DNA of 32,030 bases from the NCBI GenBank assembly GCA_964655225.1, contig CAZZMB010000029.1, positions 1-32,030 on the forward strand, given 5' to 3'. Within the stretch, counting starts at the first letter, position 1. The number at the start of each line of letters is the position of its first letter. Position numbers and translations under genes: made by a program. The notes under the pieces were generated by a model. The model saw only the letters and a list, made by a program, of their open reading frames with translations. It was not told the origin of the DNA and searched no databases. The stretch comes from JAFMKE01 sp964655225 (GTDB lineage Bacteria > Bacteroidota > Bacteroidia > Chitinophagales > UBA8649). Positions 8,700 to 16,163 of the stretch are shown here, piece after piece.

Positions 8700-9303
8700 T
8701 TTCTTCTAATTGCTTGTTTTTCAAATATAGATAGCCACGCTCAGCAGAGATGCCCTGAAGATGGTAGCTGATAAATTCTTTGTATAAATCGGAGAAGTTG
8801 TATTGAACTGCGGGGAAATTATGCGGATTTACTAGATAGTCAATAGAGTTGATATATAATCGGGCAATTACATCTTCATCGATTTTCATTCTGTACATTC
8901 CCTCTGCTTTTCCTTTTACAATATTCTCTTTTATAATGCAGTAGATAAAGTCTGTTTTAAACTGGTCAATTAACTTCCATGCTTCTGGATAATATTTTTT
9001 TATATCATAGATAGTTGAAGGATGCATGGATCGAAACTGTTTTAAACTAGCACGTGCAATGCGAATAATTTCATCCATGGCATTTTCGGCATTTCCTATA
9101 ACATTGCTAATTACAAGCTTCTCATCTGTGAAGTGCAAGAGTAAGGTTTTATTGACTAAATCTGATTTGTTATTTACATACTGATATAGCGTTTTCTTTG
9201 AAATGCCTAATTCACTAGAAATGTCATCCATAGTGATAGAGCGAACTCCTAGTTTAAAGAAAAGTTCTTTAGATTTAATCAATATTTGTAATTCTTGATT
9301 CAT
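8692..9303 (-). CDS. TetR/AcrR-family transcriptional regulator of the efflux operon
   Basis: A 203-residue protein. The N-terminal helix-turn-helix (about residues 10-55) reads FFKLGVRSITMDDISSELGI followed by SKKTLYQYVNNKSDL, a clear TetR DNA-binding domain. The all-helical C-terminal half is the ligand and dimerisation domain. The frame extends to 9333, but the ATG at 9303 (MNQELQILIKSKELF) puts the HTH at the normal distance from the start. It is the first gene of the efflux operon, so autoregulation together with channel, adaptor and pump is likely. A tandem 9-bp repeat in its promoter is a candidate operator. Confidence 0.88.
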   Translation of the reverse strand: MNQELQILIKSKELFFKLGVRSITMDDISSELGISKKTLYQYVNNKSDLVNKTLLLHFTDEKLVISNVIGNAENAMDEIIRIARASLKQFRSMHPSTIYDIKKYYPEAWKLIDQFKTDFIYCIIKENIVKGKAEGMYRMKIDEDVIARLYINSIDYLVNPHNFPAVQYNFSDLYKEFISYHLQGISAERGYLYLKNKQLEENE

Positions 9304-9341
9304 ATTGCAGCGGTAAAAATAACATAAATACACACAGGAAA

Positions 9342-9349
9342 CAAAATTA
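9342..9349 (-). promoter_or_regulatory. -7 element of the TetR/efflux operon
   Basis: The minus strand reads TAATTTTG, an exact match to the Bacteroidota -7 consensus TAnnTTTG, 38 bases before the ATG at 9303. No clear -33 TTG box is visible. Confidence 0.45.
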
Positions 9350-9353
9350 ATAA

Positions 9354-9371
9354 CTAAAGTTTCTAAAGTTT
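9354..9371. repeat. Tandem 9-bp repeat, candidate TetR operator
   Basis: CTAAAGTTT occurs twice with no spacer, immediately upstream of the -7 element of the TetR gene, in the promoter spacer region. A bound regulator there would block initiation. The operator role is inferred from position only; TetR proteins more often bind inverted repeats. Confidence 0.35.
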
Positions 9372-9443
9372 TTTGCCTTCTCTTTTACTATGTTAATTTT
9401 CTGTTAAGTGTCGGCTTAGACTTCATCCTAAAGAGGAATTGTA

Positions 9444-9451
9444 TACTTTTG
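9444..9451 (+). promoter_or_regulatory. -7 element upstream of the first DUF1573 gene
   Basis: TACTTTTG matches TAnnTTTG exactly and lies 19 bases before the ATG at 9471. No convincing -33 element is seen. Confidence 0.5.
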
Positions 9452-9470
9452 TTTAAACAAAAAAATTATT

Positions 9471-9890
9471 ATGAAAGTTTTATTTTTCACTTTTTTAACA
9501 TGTGTTAGTCTTAGTTTAGTGGCTCAGGACAATGGGTTAAATTTAGCAATTGAGGGTGGTGCTCAAATTGATTTTACTGAGGAAACAGTTGATTATGGAA
9601 CCATTACTAAAGGTGCCGACGGAAACCGCGAATTTATTTTTACAAATTCAGGTAACGAACCATTAATCATTTCTAGTTGTAAAGGTTCTTGTGGTTGTAC
9701 GGTTCCTAAATGTCCGACTGAGCCGGTACTGCCAGGTGAAACTGCTAAAATCAAAGTAAAGTATGATACCAATAGATTAGGTAAATTCACCAAGTCCGTG
9801 ACGGTTACTTCTAACGCAGGTGCTTCGGTAAAAACAGTCAAGATTACGGGAAATGTTATTGCATCTACGCCAGAGCAAACTCCTAAGTAA
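9471..9890 (+). CDS. Secreted DUF1573 domain protein (paralogue 1)
   Basis: A 139-residue protein with a signal peptide ending near SLVAQ, then a single DUF1573 (Ig-like, ASPM/SPD-2/Hydin-related) beta-sandwich. Visible family marks are FTEETVDYGTITKGADGN, EFIFTNSGNEPLIIS, the Cys-rich loop SCKGSCGCTVPKCP, and LPGETAKIKVKYDT. The loop carries four Cys, more than the CGC of the second copy at 12601. The family is widespread in Bacteroidota and has no established function; a periplasmic or secreted location is expected. The start is supported by the signal peptide and the -7 element. Confidence 0.85.
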   Translation: MKVLFFTFLTCVSLSLVAQDNGLNLAIEGGAQIDFTEETVDYGTITKGADGNREFIFTNSGNEPLIISSCKGSCGCTVPKCPTEPVLPGETAKIKVKYDTNRLGKFTKSVTVTSNAGASVKTVKITGNVIASTPEQTPK

Positions 9891-9938
9891 ATTGCTCAAA
9901 ACGTCATAATATTTGTCGTTTATACTTAAAATGACTTT

Positions 9939-9962
9939 CAAGAGCTCCTTTAGGGGCTCTTG
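9939..9962 (+). terminator. Hairpin between convergent genes, possible bidirectional terminator
   Basis: CAAGAGCTCC pairs with GGGGCTCTTG (10 bp, one G-T pair) around the loop TTTA. It sits 49 bases after the DUF1573 stop, between that gene and the convergent E1 gene. The following T-run is weak in both directions. Confidence 0.5.
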
Positions 9963-10050
9963 GTGTTTAAGATACTTGCTACAAACATAATCGCCAAGTA
10001 TATTTAGCATATTCTGCATTAGCCATCGAAATTTTTCGGGGTATGCTGAA

Positions 10051-12465
10051 CTAGTATAAAATAGGGTATTTTGTTGGATCACTTTCATGCATAATCATAT
10101 ACACGGTTTCAAAAACTTGCTCAGCATTGGGTTTGCTAAAGTAATCTCCATCTGTTCCATATGCTCCACGATGATCTTTTGCGGATATTGTAGTAGGCGC
10201 TGAGTCCAGGTATCGATAGGCATCTTGTTCTTCCAATACTTTTTGCATCATGTAAGCACTTGCGCCACCTGGAACATCTTCATCAAAAAACACAACTCGA
10301 TTGGTCTTTTTCACAGATTTGACGATATGATGATGCACATCAAATGGCAATAGACTTTGTACATCAATCAATTCAATGCTGATGCCTTGTTCCTCTAATT
10401 GTGCTATGGCTTTTTCAGCAATTCGCACACATGAACCATAGGTGACAAGGGTAAGATCATCTCCCGTTTGTAGCGTTTCAGGTATACCTAAGGGTAGGCA
10501 AAAGTCAGCTAGATTATCTGGCATTGTTTCTTTGAGTCGATATCCATTGAGACATTCAATGATAAGGGCAGGTTCATCGCTTAACAGCATGGTATTATAG
10601 AAGCCTGCAGCTTGAGTCATATTTCTTGGCACAAGTATATTGATTCCTCTTAGCGAATTGATAATCATTCCCATGGGAGATCCTGTATGCCATATCCCTT
10701 CTAAGCGATGCCCTCTGCTTCGAATGATTAGTGGGCAACGTTGAATTCCATTCGTTCTGTATGTTAGGGATGCTACGTCATCGCTCAGTGGTTGTAAACC
10801 GTAAATTAGATAATCTAAGTATTGTATTTCCGCAATTGGCCGAAGACCTCTCATGGCCATACCGATAGCTTGCCCCATGATGGTAAGTTCTCGAATTCCT
10901 GTGTCAAAAACTCGCCCAAGTCCATATTTATCTTGCAAGCCGGCAAATCCTTGATTAACATCTCCAATTTTTCCCACATCTTCCCCGAAAGCAATCACTC
11001 TAGGATCTCGATCAAGCATCAAATCAAATGCATTATTTAAGATTTCAAAACCATTTTTTTCTTCGCTGTTTGCAGAAAATTTAGCTTTTACTTCTTTAAC
11101 CTTTAAGGCAGCATAAGGAGTTTCGCTGTGTAAGTGCGTGTTGAATTTTATTCGTGCTTCAGCTTCAAATTGCTGCAACCAGTTTCGCAGTTCATTTTTT
11201 ACAGCATGATTCTCCTTACCAACAATTCTAAGAACACGTTTAGCACTTTCTATAAGGTCTTTATTAACAGGATTGTATGCAGCCTTTAAATCTTTAACGG
11301 CAAGTTCAATTTTGGCGTTTAATGGTGAGTGTTGTACTAATTTAGCATACAAGGCTTGCAATTCATTAATCTTTGCTTTTATGGGCTTATTGAACTCACG
11401 CCAAGCGTCTTTTTTACTCGTTAATACATATTGCTGAGCTTCTTGCTCAATTTGATCCAAGACGGCCGAATTTGCCAAGTTATTGTTTTCAATCCAACTC
11501 CGCATTTTCTTTATACAGTCAAAGTCAATCTCCCATTGCAAGCGCTCTTTAGACTTGTATCTTTCATGAGAACCTGAGGTGCTATGTCCTTGGGGTTGGG
11601 TAACATCAGTAATATGGAATAATGCAGGGATTTGCTTTTCACGAACAAGTTTAATTCCTTCTTCATAAACAGCGCAAAGTTCTGCATAATCATAGGCCTT
11701 TGCCTTAAAAATATACATGCCATTTCCGTTATCATCCAATCTAAATCCCTCTAAAACTTCCGAGATGTTTTCCTTAGTGGTTTGATATTTCTTGGGAACA
11801 GAAATCCCGTATCCATCATCAAAAACGGTAAATGCTAAAGGTATTTTGAGCACACATGCTGCATTTATACTCTCCCAGAAGTGTCCTTCAGAGGTACTCG
11901 CATCGCCAATGGTGGCAAAGCACACTTCATTTCCTCCATTGGAGAAAGGATTTTCATTTTGGAGTTCCTTGTTATTTCTGTAAAACTTAGAGGCTAAAGC
12001 TAAACCTATCGCTCTAGGCATCTGACCGGCCGTACAGGAAATATCCGCAGCGGTATTGTATAAATCCTTACTCGCTAACCATTCACCCTGTTTGTCAATA
12101 AGGGGTGAAGCGAAGTGGCCATTCATTTGCCGACCATTACTGCATGGATCTGCTCCGGGTTGCGAATCTGCATAAAGTTGTGCATAAAACTGTTGCACAT
12201 TAATTAGATCTTTGGTAAACATAAAGGTTTGATCTCGATAATAACCTGATCGAAAATCGCCCTTAAAAAAACTCTTGGCTAAAGCGATTTGCGCCAACTC
12301 TTTACCGTCTCCAAAAATCCCAAACTTTGCTTTTCCTGTAAGCACTTCTTTTCGACCCATCAAACTGGCTTCTCTGCTAACCACTGCCAAGCGATAATCA
12401 TCCAAGACTATTTTGATGTAGTCTTGCTCAATAGTCCCTTTGGTGTTTTTGGTTTTTGCAGCCAT
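10051..12465 (-). CDS. Branched-chain 2-oxoacid dehydrogenase E1, fused alpha and beta subunits
   Basis: An 804-residue fusion of the E1 alpha and beta chains. The alpha part (about 1-400) holds the thiamine diphosphate site: GDASTSEGHFWESINAA (187-203, including Asn201), then DDGYGIS (216-222). The beta part (about 470-804) has FGEDVGKIGDVNQGF, FDTGIRE, IQYLDYL and FFDEDVPGGASAYM, which are pyrimidine-binding and C-terminal transketolase signatures. The expected reaction is oxidative decarboxylation of 2-oxoisovalerate-type acids, feeding an E2/E3 complex and giving branched-chain acyl-CoA primers. Fused E1 of this kind is common in Bacteroidota; this one has a long, charged linker at about 320-470. 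E2 and E3 are not in the window. A pyruvate-type substrate cannot be excluded from sequence alone. Confidence 0.87.
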   Translation of the reverse strand: MAAKTKNTKGTIEQDYIKIVLDDYRLAVVSREASLMGRKEVLTGKAKFGIFGDGKELAQIALAKSFFKGDFRSGYYRDQTFMFTKDLINVQQFYAQLYADSQPGADPCSNGRQMNGHFASPLIDKQGEWLASKDLYNTAADISCTAGQMPRAIGLALASKFYRNNKELQNENPFSNGGNEVCFATIGDASTSEGHFWESINAACVLKIPLAFTVFDDGYGISVPKKYQTTKENISEVLEGFRLDDNGNGMYIFKAKAYDYAELCAVYEEGIKLVREKQIPALFHITDVTQPQGHSTSGSHERYKSKERLQWEIDFDCIKKMRSWIENNNLANSAVLDQIEQEAQQYVLTSKKDAWREFNKPIKAKINELQALYAKLVQHSPLNAKIELAVKDLKAAYNPVNKDLIESAKRVLRIVGKENHAVKNELRNWLQQFEAEARIKFNTHLHSETPYAALKVKEVKAKFSANSEEKNGFEILNNAFDLMLDRDPRVIAFGEDVGKIGDVNQGFAGLQDKYGLGRVFDTGIRELTIMGQAIGMAMRGLRPIAEIQYLDYLIYGLQPLSDDVASLTYRTNGIQRCPLIIRSRGHRLEGIWHTGSPMGMIINSLRGINILVPRNMTQAAGFYNTMLLSDEPALIIECLNGYRLKETMPDNLADFCLPLGIPETLQTGDDLTLVTYGSCVRIAEKAIAQLEEQGISIELIDVQSLLPFDVHHHIVKSVKKTNRVVFFDEDVPGGASAYMMQKVLEEQDAYRYLDSAPTTISAKDHRGAYGTDGDYFSKPNAEQVFETVYMIMHESDPTKYPILY

Positions 12466-12498
12466 AATTACTTCTTTGAATATTTAGGTTTTGTTTTA

Positions 12499-12506
12499 CA
12501 AATATA
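12499..12506 (-). promoter_or_regulatory. -7 element upstream of the E1 gene
   Basis: The minus strand reads TATATTTG, an exact TAnnTTTG match 33 bases before the ATG at 12465. Confidence 0.5.
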
Positions 12507-12548
12507 CAAATTGCAATGCGAAATTGAGTGATAAATGCATGTTAATGG

Positions 12549-12581
12549 TTTGGTATGTTTCAGTTTTATTACTTACTTTTA
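12549..12581 (+). promoter_or_regulatory. Candidate promoter of the second DUF1573 gene
   Basis: TTTG at 12549-12552 and TACTTTTA at 12574-12581 are spaced 21 bases apart, close to the Bacteroidota -33/-7 arrangement; the last base of the -7 box deviates. The start codon follows 19 bases later. Confidence 0.45.
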
Positions 12582-12600
12582 CCGTATAAAATAAAATTCT

Positions 12601-13035
12601 ATGAAGCATTTAATCTTGTTGTTTATTACAAGTTTTACCTTAGGTAATATACTTTTTGCACAGAGTGGGGCACAAATAACTTTCCCTGAGGAGAAACATA
12701 GTTTTGGAGAGATTGAGGAAGGTCCTAAGGTAAATCATGAGTTTACATTTATAAATACTGGAACAGAACCATTAGTATTAAGTAATGTAAAAGCATCATG
12801 CGGATGCACAACACCCTCTTGGCCTAAAGAACCAATATTGCCAGGAGAAGAAGGTAGTATAATGGTCACTTATAATACAGCTAGACGAATTGGGGCATTC
12901 AATAAATCGATTACGATTACTTCCAATTCAAATGAAACAACCAAGGTGCTGTATATTTCAGGAAAAGTAAATGCCGTACCTGAAGAAGAAACGATGCCTA
13001 TTAAACAACCTTTAATGATGGCACCTATTAATTAA
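12601..13035 (+). CDS. Secreted DUF1573 domain protein (paralogue 2)
   Basis: A 144-residue protein with a signal peptide (cleavage near ILFAQ) and one DUF1573 domain: ITFPEEKHSFGEIEEG, FTFINTGTEPLVLSNVKASC, GCTTPSWPKEPILPGEEG. It is plainly related to the protein at 9471, with the same segments in the same order, but keeps only the CGC pair in the Cys loop. The two copies flank the E1 gene on the opposite strand, which suggests an old local duplication. Function unknown; probably periplasmic or secreted. A strong terminator follows. Confidence 0.85.
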   Translation: MKHLILLFITSFTLGNILFAQSGAQITFPEEKHSFGEIEEGPKVNHEFTFINTGTEPLVLSNVKASCGCTTPSWPKEPILPGEEGSIMVTYNTARRIGAFNKSITITSNSNETTKVLYISGKVNAVPEEETMPIKQPLMMAPIN

Positions 13036-13056
13036 TATTTTGATCAAAGAAATGTG

Positions 13057-13085
13057 AAAGTCCCGATGCTGTCGGGACTTTTTTT
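13057..13085 (+). terminator. Rho-independent terminator after the second DUF1573 gene
   Basis: AAAGTCCCGA pairs perfectly with TCGGGACTTT around the loop TGCTG, followed by an unbroken T-run to 13085. It ends only 12 bases before the next start codon. Confidence 0.88.
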
Positions 13086-13092
13086 ATATTTG
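13085..13092 (+). promoter_or_regulatory. -7 element directly before the RidA-family gene
   Basis: TATATTTG is an exact TAnnTTTG match. Only five bases separate it from the ATG at 13098, so the transcript would start at or next to the start codon. It overlaps the end of the T-run of the preceding terminator. Confidence 0.45.
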
Positions 13093-13097
13093 CAATT

Positions 13098-13520
13098 ATG
13101 AGTATTAACACAAACAAAGCACCCAAACCAGTAGGTTCCTATCCTCATGCTAAAAGAGCAGGTGATTTACTTTTCCTTTCCGGAATAGGTCCTCGTTCTA
13201 CCGAAGGAGACCATTCTGCTGTCCCTGGCTTGGAGACTGATAAGCATGGTAATTTCATAAATTTTAATTTTGAAGCTCAATGCCATTCGGTTTTTCAAAA
13301 TGTAAGAGCAGTGCTTGAAGCTAGCGGTGCCGACTGGATGGATTTGATAGATGTCACTGTGTTTTTGACTGATATGAAACGAGATTTCCATACCTACAAT
13401 AGAATTTACGGGGAATACTTTAAAGATAATCAACCCTGCCGAACTACCTGCGAAATAAAAAGTTTACCTACGCCGATTGCTATTGAATTGAAGTGCATTG
13501 CATATTTAGGTAAAAAGTAG
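13098..13520 (+). CDS. RidA-family deaminase, 2-aminomuconate deaminase-like
   Basis: A 140-residue YjgF/YER057c/UK114 (RidA) protein. The start APKPVGSYPHAKRAGDLLFL, the Arg in QPCRTTCEI, and LPTPIAIELKCIAYL near the C-terminus are family marks; the Arg should bind the substrate carboxylate. The segment FEAQCHSVFQNVRAVLEASG, together with FLTDMKRDFHTYNRIYGEYF, is closer to 2-aminomuconate deaminases of the kynurenine pathway than to housekeeping RidA, which acts on enamine/imine intermediates. No other kynurenine-pathway gene is in the window, so the specific reaction is tentative. The gene is convergent with the GNAT-like gene, with eight bases between the stops. Confidence 0.82.
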   Translation: MSINTNKAPKPVGSYPHAKRAGDLLFLSGIGPRSTEGDHSAVPGLETDKHGNFINFNFEAQCHSVFQNVRAVLEASGADWMDLIDVTVFLTDMKRDFHTYNRIYGEYFKDNQPCRTTCEIKSLPTPIAIELKCIAYLGKK

Positions 13521-13528
13521 GCCTTAAA

Positions 13529-14869
13529 TTAAAATAGGGGTGGGTCAATAAATATTCTGACGTTGCCTGCCTCGTCTTTGGAGGTTTCTTTGAATTGCTC
13601 ATAGAGTTCAGGTCGATCATAAATTACGAAGTAATTAAACGGATCATTAATCAAACTACTCTTTATTTCGCTGTAAGGATCTCCTGTGTAAGAGTTATAC
13701 AAGCCCATTTTGACATCATGTTCCTTGTAGTACTTTTGAGCGATACCTCTAAACAGCTTTTCGACGTATTCTGGTTCTCCAGCGGTTTTCCAAGTATAAA
13801 GTAACTGATCGGTCAGTTTTAAATTGGCAAGCACTTTAAAAATCCCTTTGGGATTATCTAGTTCAAAAGAGAAATAATCGCCCCAATTTACTGCAATACA
13901 AGCAGCTTTCATGGCCCCTTTTTCATCCGTAATCATATATGCTCCAGAACTCTTAGAGTAGGAAATGATACGTTCGTAGAAATGATAGAATTCTTCAAAA
14001 GTGGGATACTGATTAAACATATAATCTCCGCGATGGTCTTGACTCAGCTTATATAAGTCGCGAATTTTATCCTTGTCATGAGTGATCTCTACCAATTGTT
14101 TACGATATTTCGTTCTACCGTATAACAGAGATAAATGAGAATTACTTGTTACGGGCCAAATGTCCCAATGTTTATCATAATGCTCAGCTAGTTTTTTTAA
14201 GGCTCGATTAATTCTTTCGTTTGCTTTGCCCATAGCTGCGTAAACGAAGTGCACCTTATTTTGGTTAACTAGATCCAGTAAAATTGTAAATATGGTTGAA
14301 AAAATACCCGTTCTTCTGTATATCTTTTGACCATTCCTTAGCCCCTCGCTGATTCGAAGCATGTTGTAATAATAGCCTTTAAACCTTTCTATTCCTTTTT
14401 TCCCATCCGTAAATTCGAACTCATTCGCATGAACATAGCCCGCTAACTTGTATGGACATAATCCGTTTCCATCCTTTTTATTCTCATCTACATCTAATGC
14501 CAATACAACAATAGCATTATCATTAATAGATTCTAATGAAGCAGGTACATCGTGAAAATAAACCTGGAAATTTAGCTTACCCTCTTTGCCCTTATCGTCT
14601 TGATGCTTCTCTGGAACTGATATTACTTCTCGACACTCAGAAAAGAAATAGTCCAAGTTCCCTTTTAATCCGAACAAATGAAACAACTTATCGGCAGAAT
14701 GTAAATATTTTATTGGGAAAGCAAACAAAGCCAAGCGACCGTTAAAACGGTCAAGACAATCTATTTGTATGGTTTTATAGTTTAAGGTTCCCTTACCATC
14801 TATAGTAATACTATCCTCAGAGTCGTGAATATTGTCTTCAAAAAAGTAGTGATACGTTCTATGTTTCAT
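13529..14869 (-). CDS. Uncharacterised GNAT-like protein next to the alpha-oxoamine synthase
   Basis: A 446-residue soluble protein with no signal peptide or membrane segment; I do not recognise a named family with certainty. Around residues 170-240, a strand and turn (GYYYNMLRISEGLRNG) are followed by RRTGIFSTIF, then VHFVYAAMGKANERINRALKKL. This fits the GNAT motif A pattern (RxxGxF, then a helix) and the later Asn-containing strand/helix. The C-terminal half (about 270-440) may be a second GNAT-like fold. It begins 34 bases after the oxoamine synthase and is probably in its operon. Known bacterial ceramide synthases (bCerS of Caulobacter) are acyl-CoA N-acyltransferase-fold proteins encoded near serine palmitoyltransferase, so N-acylation of a sphingoid or capnoid base is a reasonable hypothesis, not a demonstrated role. 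Confidence 0.7.
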   Translation of the reverse strand: MKHRTYHYFFEDNIHDSEDSITIDGKGTLNYKTIQIDCLDRFNGRLALFAFPIKYLHSADKLFHLFGLKGNLDYFFSECREVISVPEKHQDDKGKEGKLNFQVYFHDVPASLESINDNAIVVLALDVDENKKDGNGLCPYKLAGYVHANEFEFTDGKKGIERFKGYYYNMLRISEGLRNGQKIYRRTGIFSTIFTILLDLVNQNKVHFVYAAMGKANERINRALKKLAEHYDKHWDIWPVTSNSHLSLLYGRTKYRKQLVEITHDKDKIRDLYKLSQDHRGDYMFNQYPTFEEFYHFYERIISYSKSSGAYMITDEKGAMKAACIAVNWGDYFSFELDNPKGIFKVLANLKLTDQLLYTWKTAGEPEYVEKLFRGIAQKYYKEHDVKMGLYNSYTGDPYSEIKSSLINDPFNYFVIYDRPELYEQFKETSKDEAGNVRIFIDPPLF

Positions 14870-14903
14870 GGGTGTTTTTGATATTTAGGAAGAATGTATC
14901 GGG

Positions 14904-16094
14904 CTAGATAAGTCCTAGATTTTTACCTAATTTCTTGAAAGTAGCCACTATGTATTCTAAGTGCTCTGGTTCATGTGTTGCCATGTAGCTAGTACGTAAC
15001 ATTTGCATTCCTGGTGGTGTAGCTGGTGAAATAAAGGCATTTACAAATACCCCTTCATCATAGAGCATTTTCCAAATTTTAAATGTCTTATCATCATCTC
15101 CAATAATGACTGGAACTATCGCGGTTTCTCCATCAACAACCTGAAATCCTGAATCTTTTAACCCTTGCCTTACGAATTCAGTATTCGCGCGAACCTTCGC
15201 TGGAAGTTCTGGGTGTGCTTTTAATACCTCTAAGGCAGCAATAGAGCTAGCAACAGAGGCTGGCGTTGGGGATGCACTAAATATTAAGGCAGGTGATTTA
15301 TGTTTTAAATAGTTGATTACTTTTTCATCGCCAACTACAAATCCTCCGATAGATGCAAGGGTTTTACTGAAAGTACAAATCATTAAATCTACATCATCCT
15401 CTACACCAAAATGGTGAGCGGTACCTTTCCCTCCCGGACCAATCACGCCAAATGCATGTGCATCATCCACGACTACATTGGCATTATATTTTTTCCCAAG
15501 TGCAGCTATGTCGTCTAAGGAAACAACAGACCCAAAGGTACTAAATACGCCATCCGTTGCAATCAACTTGCCATCTTCCAAAGGTAATTTAGAAAGTCGT
15601 TTTTCCAAATCTTCCATGTCGTTATGCCTATAGCGCACTACGTTTATGTTTAAACTTGCGGCTAACATATTTCCAGCAACTATACTGGCATGATTATCAC
15701 GATCGGACAAAATGTGTTCACCTCTTCCAACCAGAGGAGCAATAACACCTTGGCCTGCTTGAAACCCTGTACTGAATAAGAGGGCGGATTCTTTACCTAA
15801 AAACTTGGCAATTTTATCTTCCATTTCTACATGTAAATCAATTGTTCCGGTCAAAAATCTAGAACCGGAGCAAGAGGTTCCATACTTTTCAATAGCCTTT
15901 ATTGCCGCTTCTTTAACGTGCGGGTGTGTGGTTAAGCCTAAGTAATTGTTGGATCCGGCCATTACTACTTTCCTGCCTTCCATGGTCACCACAGGTCCTT
16001 CGCTATCTTGAATTTCTCGGAAATAGGGATAAACCCCCTGATTTTTAACTTCTTCCGAACGATTGTATGCCTTACATTTATCTAGAATTTGCAT
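14904..16094 (-). CDS. Alpha-oxoamine synthase: serine palmitoyltransferase or cysteate acyltransferase
   Basis: A 396-residue PLP-dependent fold-type I enzyme. The internal aldimine Lys is Lys244 in TFSKTLASIGG. DDAH (210-213) gives the pyridine-N Asp and ring-contact His, and His135 in DNHAS should stack on PLP. The C-terminal FISPATPPGMQMLRTSYMATH is a conserved element of the family. The reaction is condensation of an acyl thioester with an amino acid, with loss of CO2. In Bacteroidota this type makes 3-ketosphinganine from serine (SPT), or the capnine precursor from cysteate (sulfonolipids); sequence reading alone cannot decide. 2-amino-3-ketobutyrate ligase and BioF are less likely because of the ending and the neighbours. 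A GNAT-like gene follows, and an SDR gene is divergent 69 bases away. Confidence 0.82.
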   Translation of the reverse strand: MQILDKCKAYNRSEEVKNQGVYPYFREIQDSEGPVVTMEGRKVVMAGSNNYLGLTTHPHVKEAAIKAIEKYGTSCSGSRFLTGTIDLHVEMEDKIAKFLGKESALLFSTGFQAGQGVIAPLVGRGEHILSDRDNHASIVAGNMLAASLNINVVRYRHNDMEDLEKRLSKLPLEDGKLIATDGVFSTFGSVVSLDDIAALGKKYNANVVVDDAHAFGVIGPGGKGTAHHFGVEDDVDLMICTFSKTLASIGGFVVGDEKVINYLKHKSPALIFSASPTPASVASSIAALEVLKAHPELPAKVRANTEFVRQGLKDSGFQVVDGETAIVPVIIGDDDKTFKIWKMLYDEGVFVNAFISPATPPGMQMLRTSYMATHEPEHLEYIVATFKKLGKNLGLI

Positions 16095-16163
16095 TTTAAA
16101 GCTTTTAAATTTAAAGTAAAGTTACTTTTTTCTTATCATTGCTTAGCTAATTCTAAAATATTT

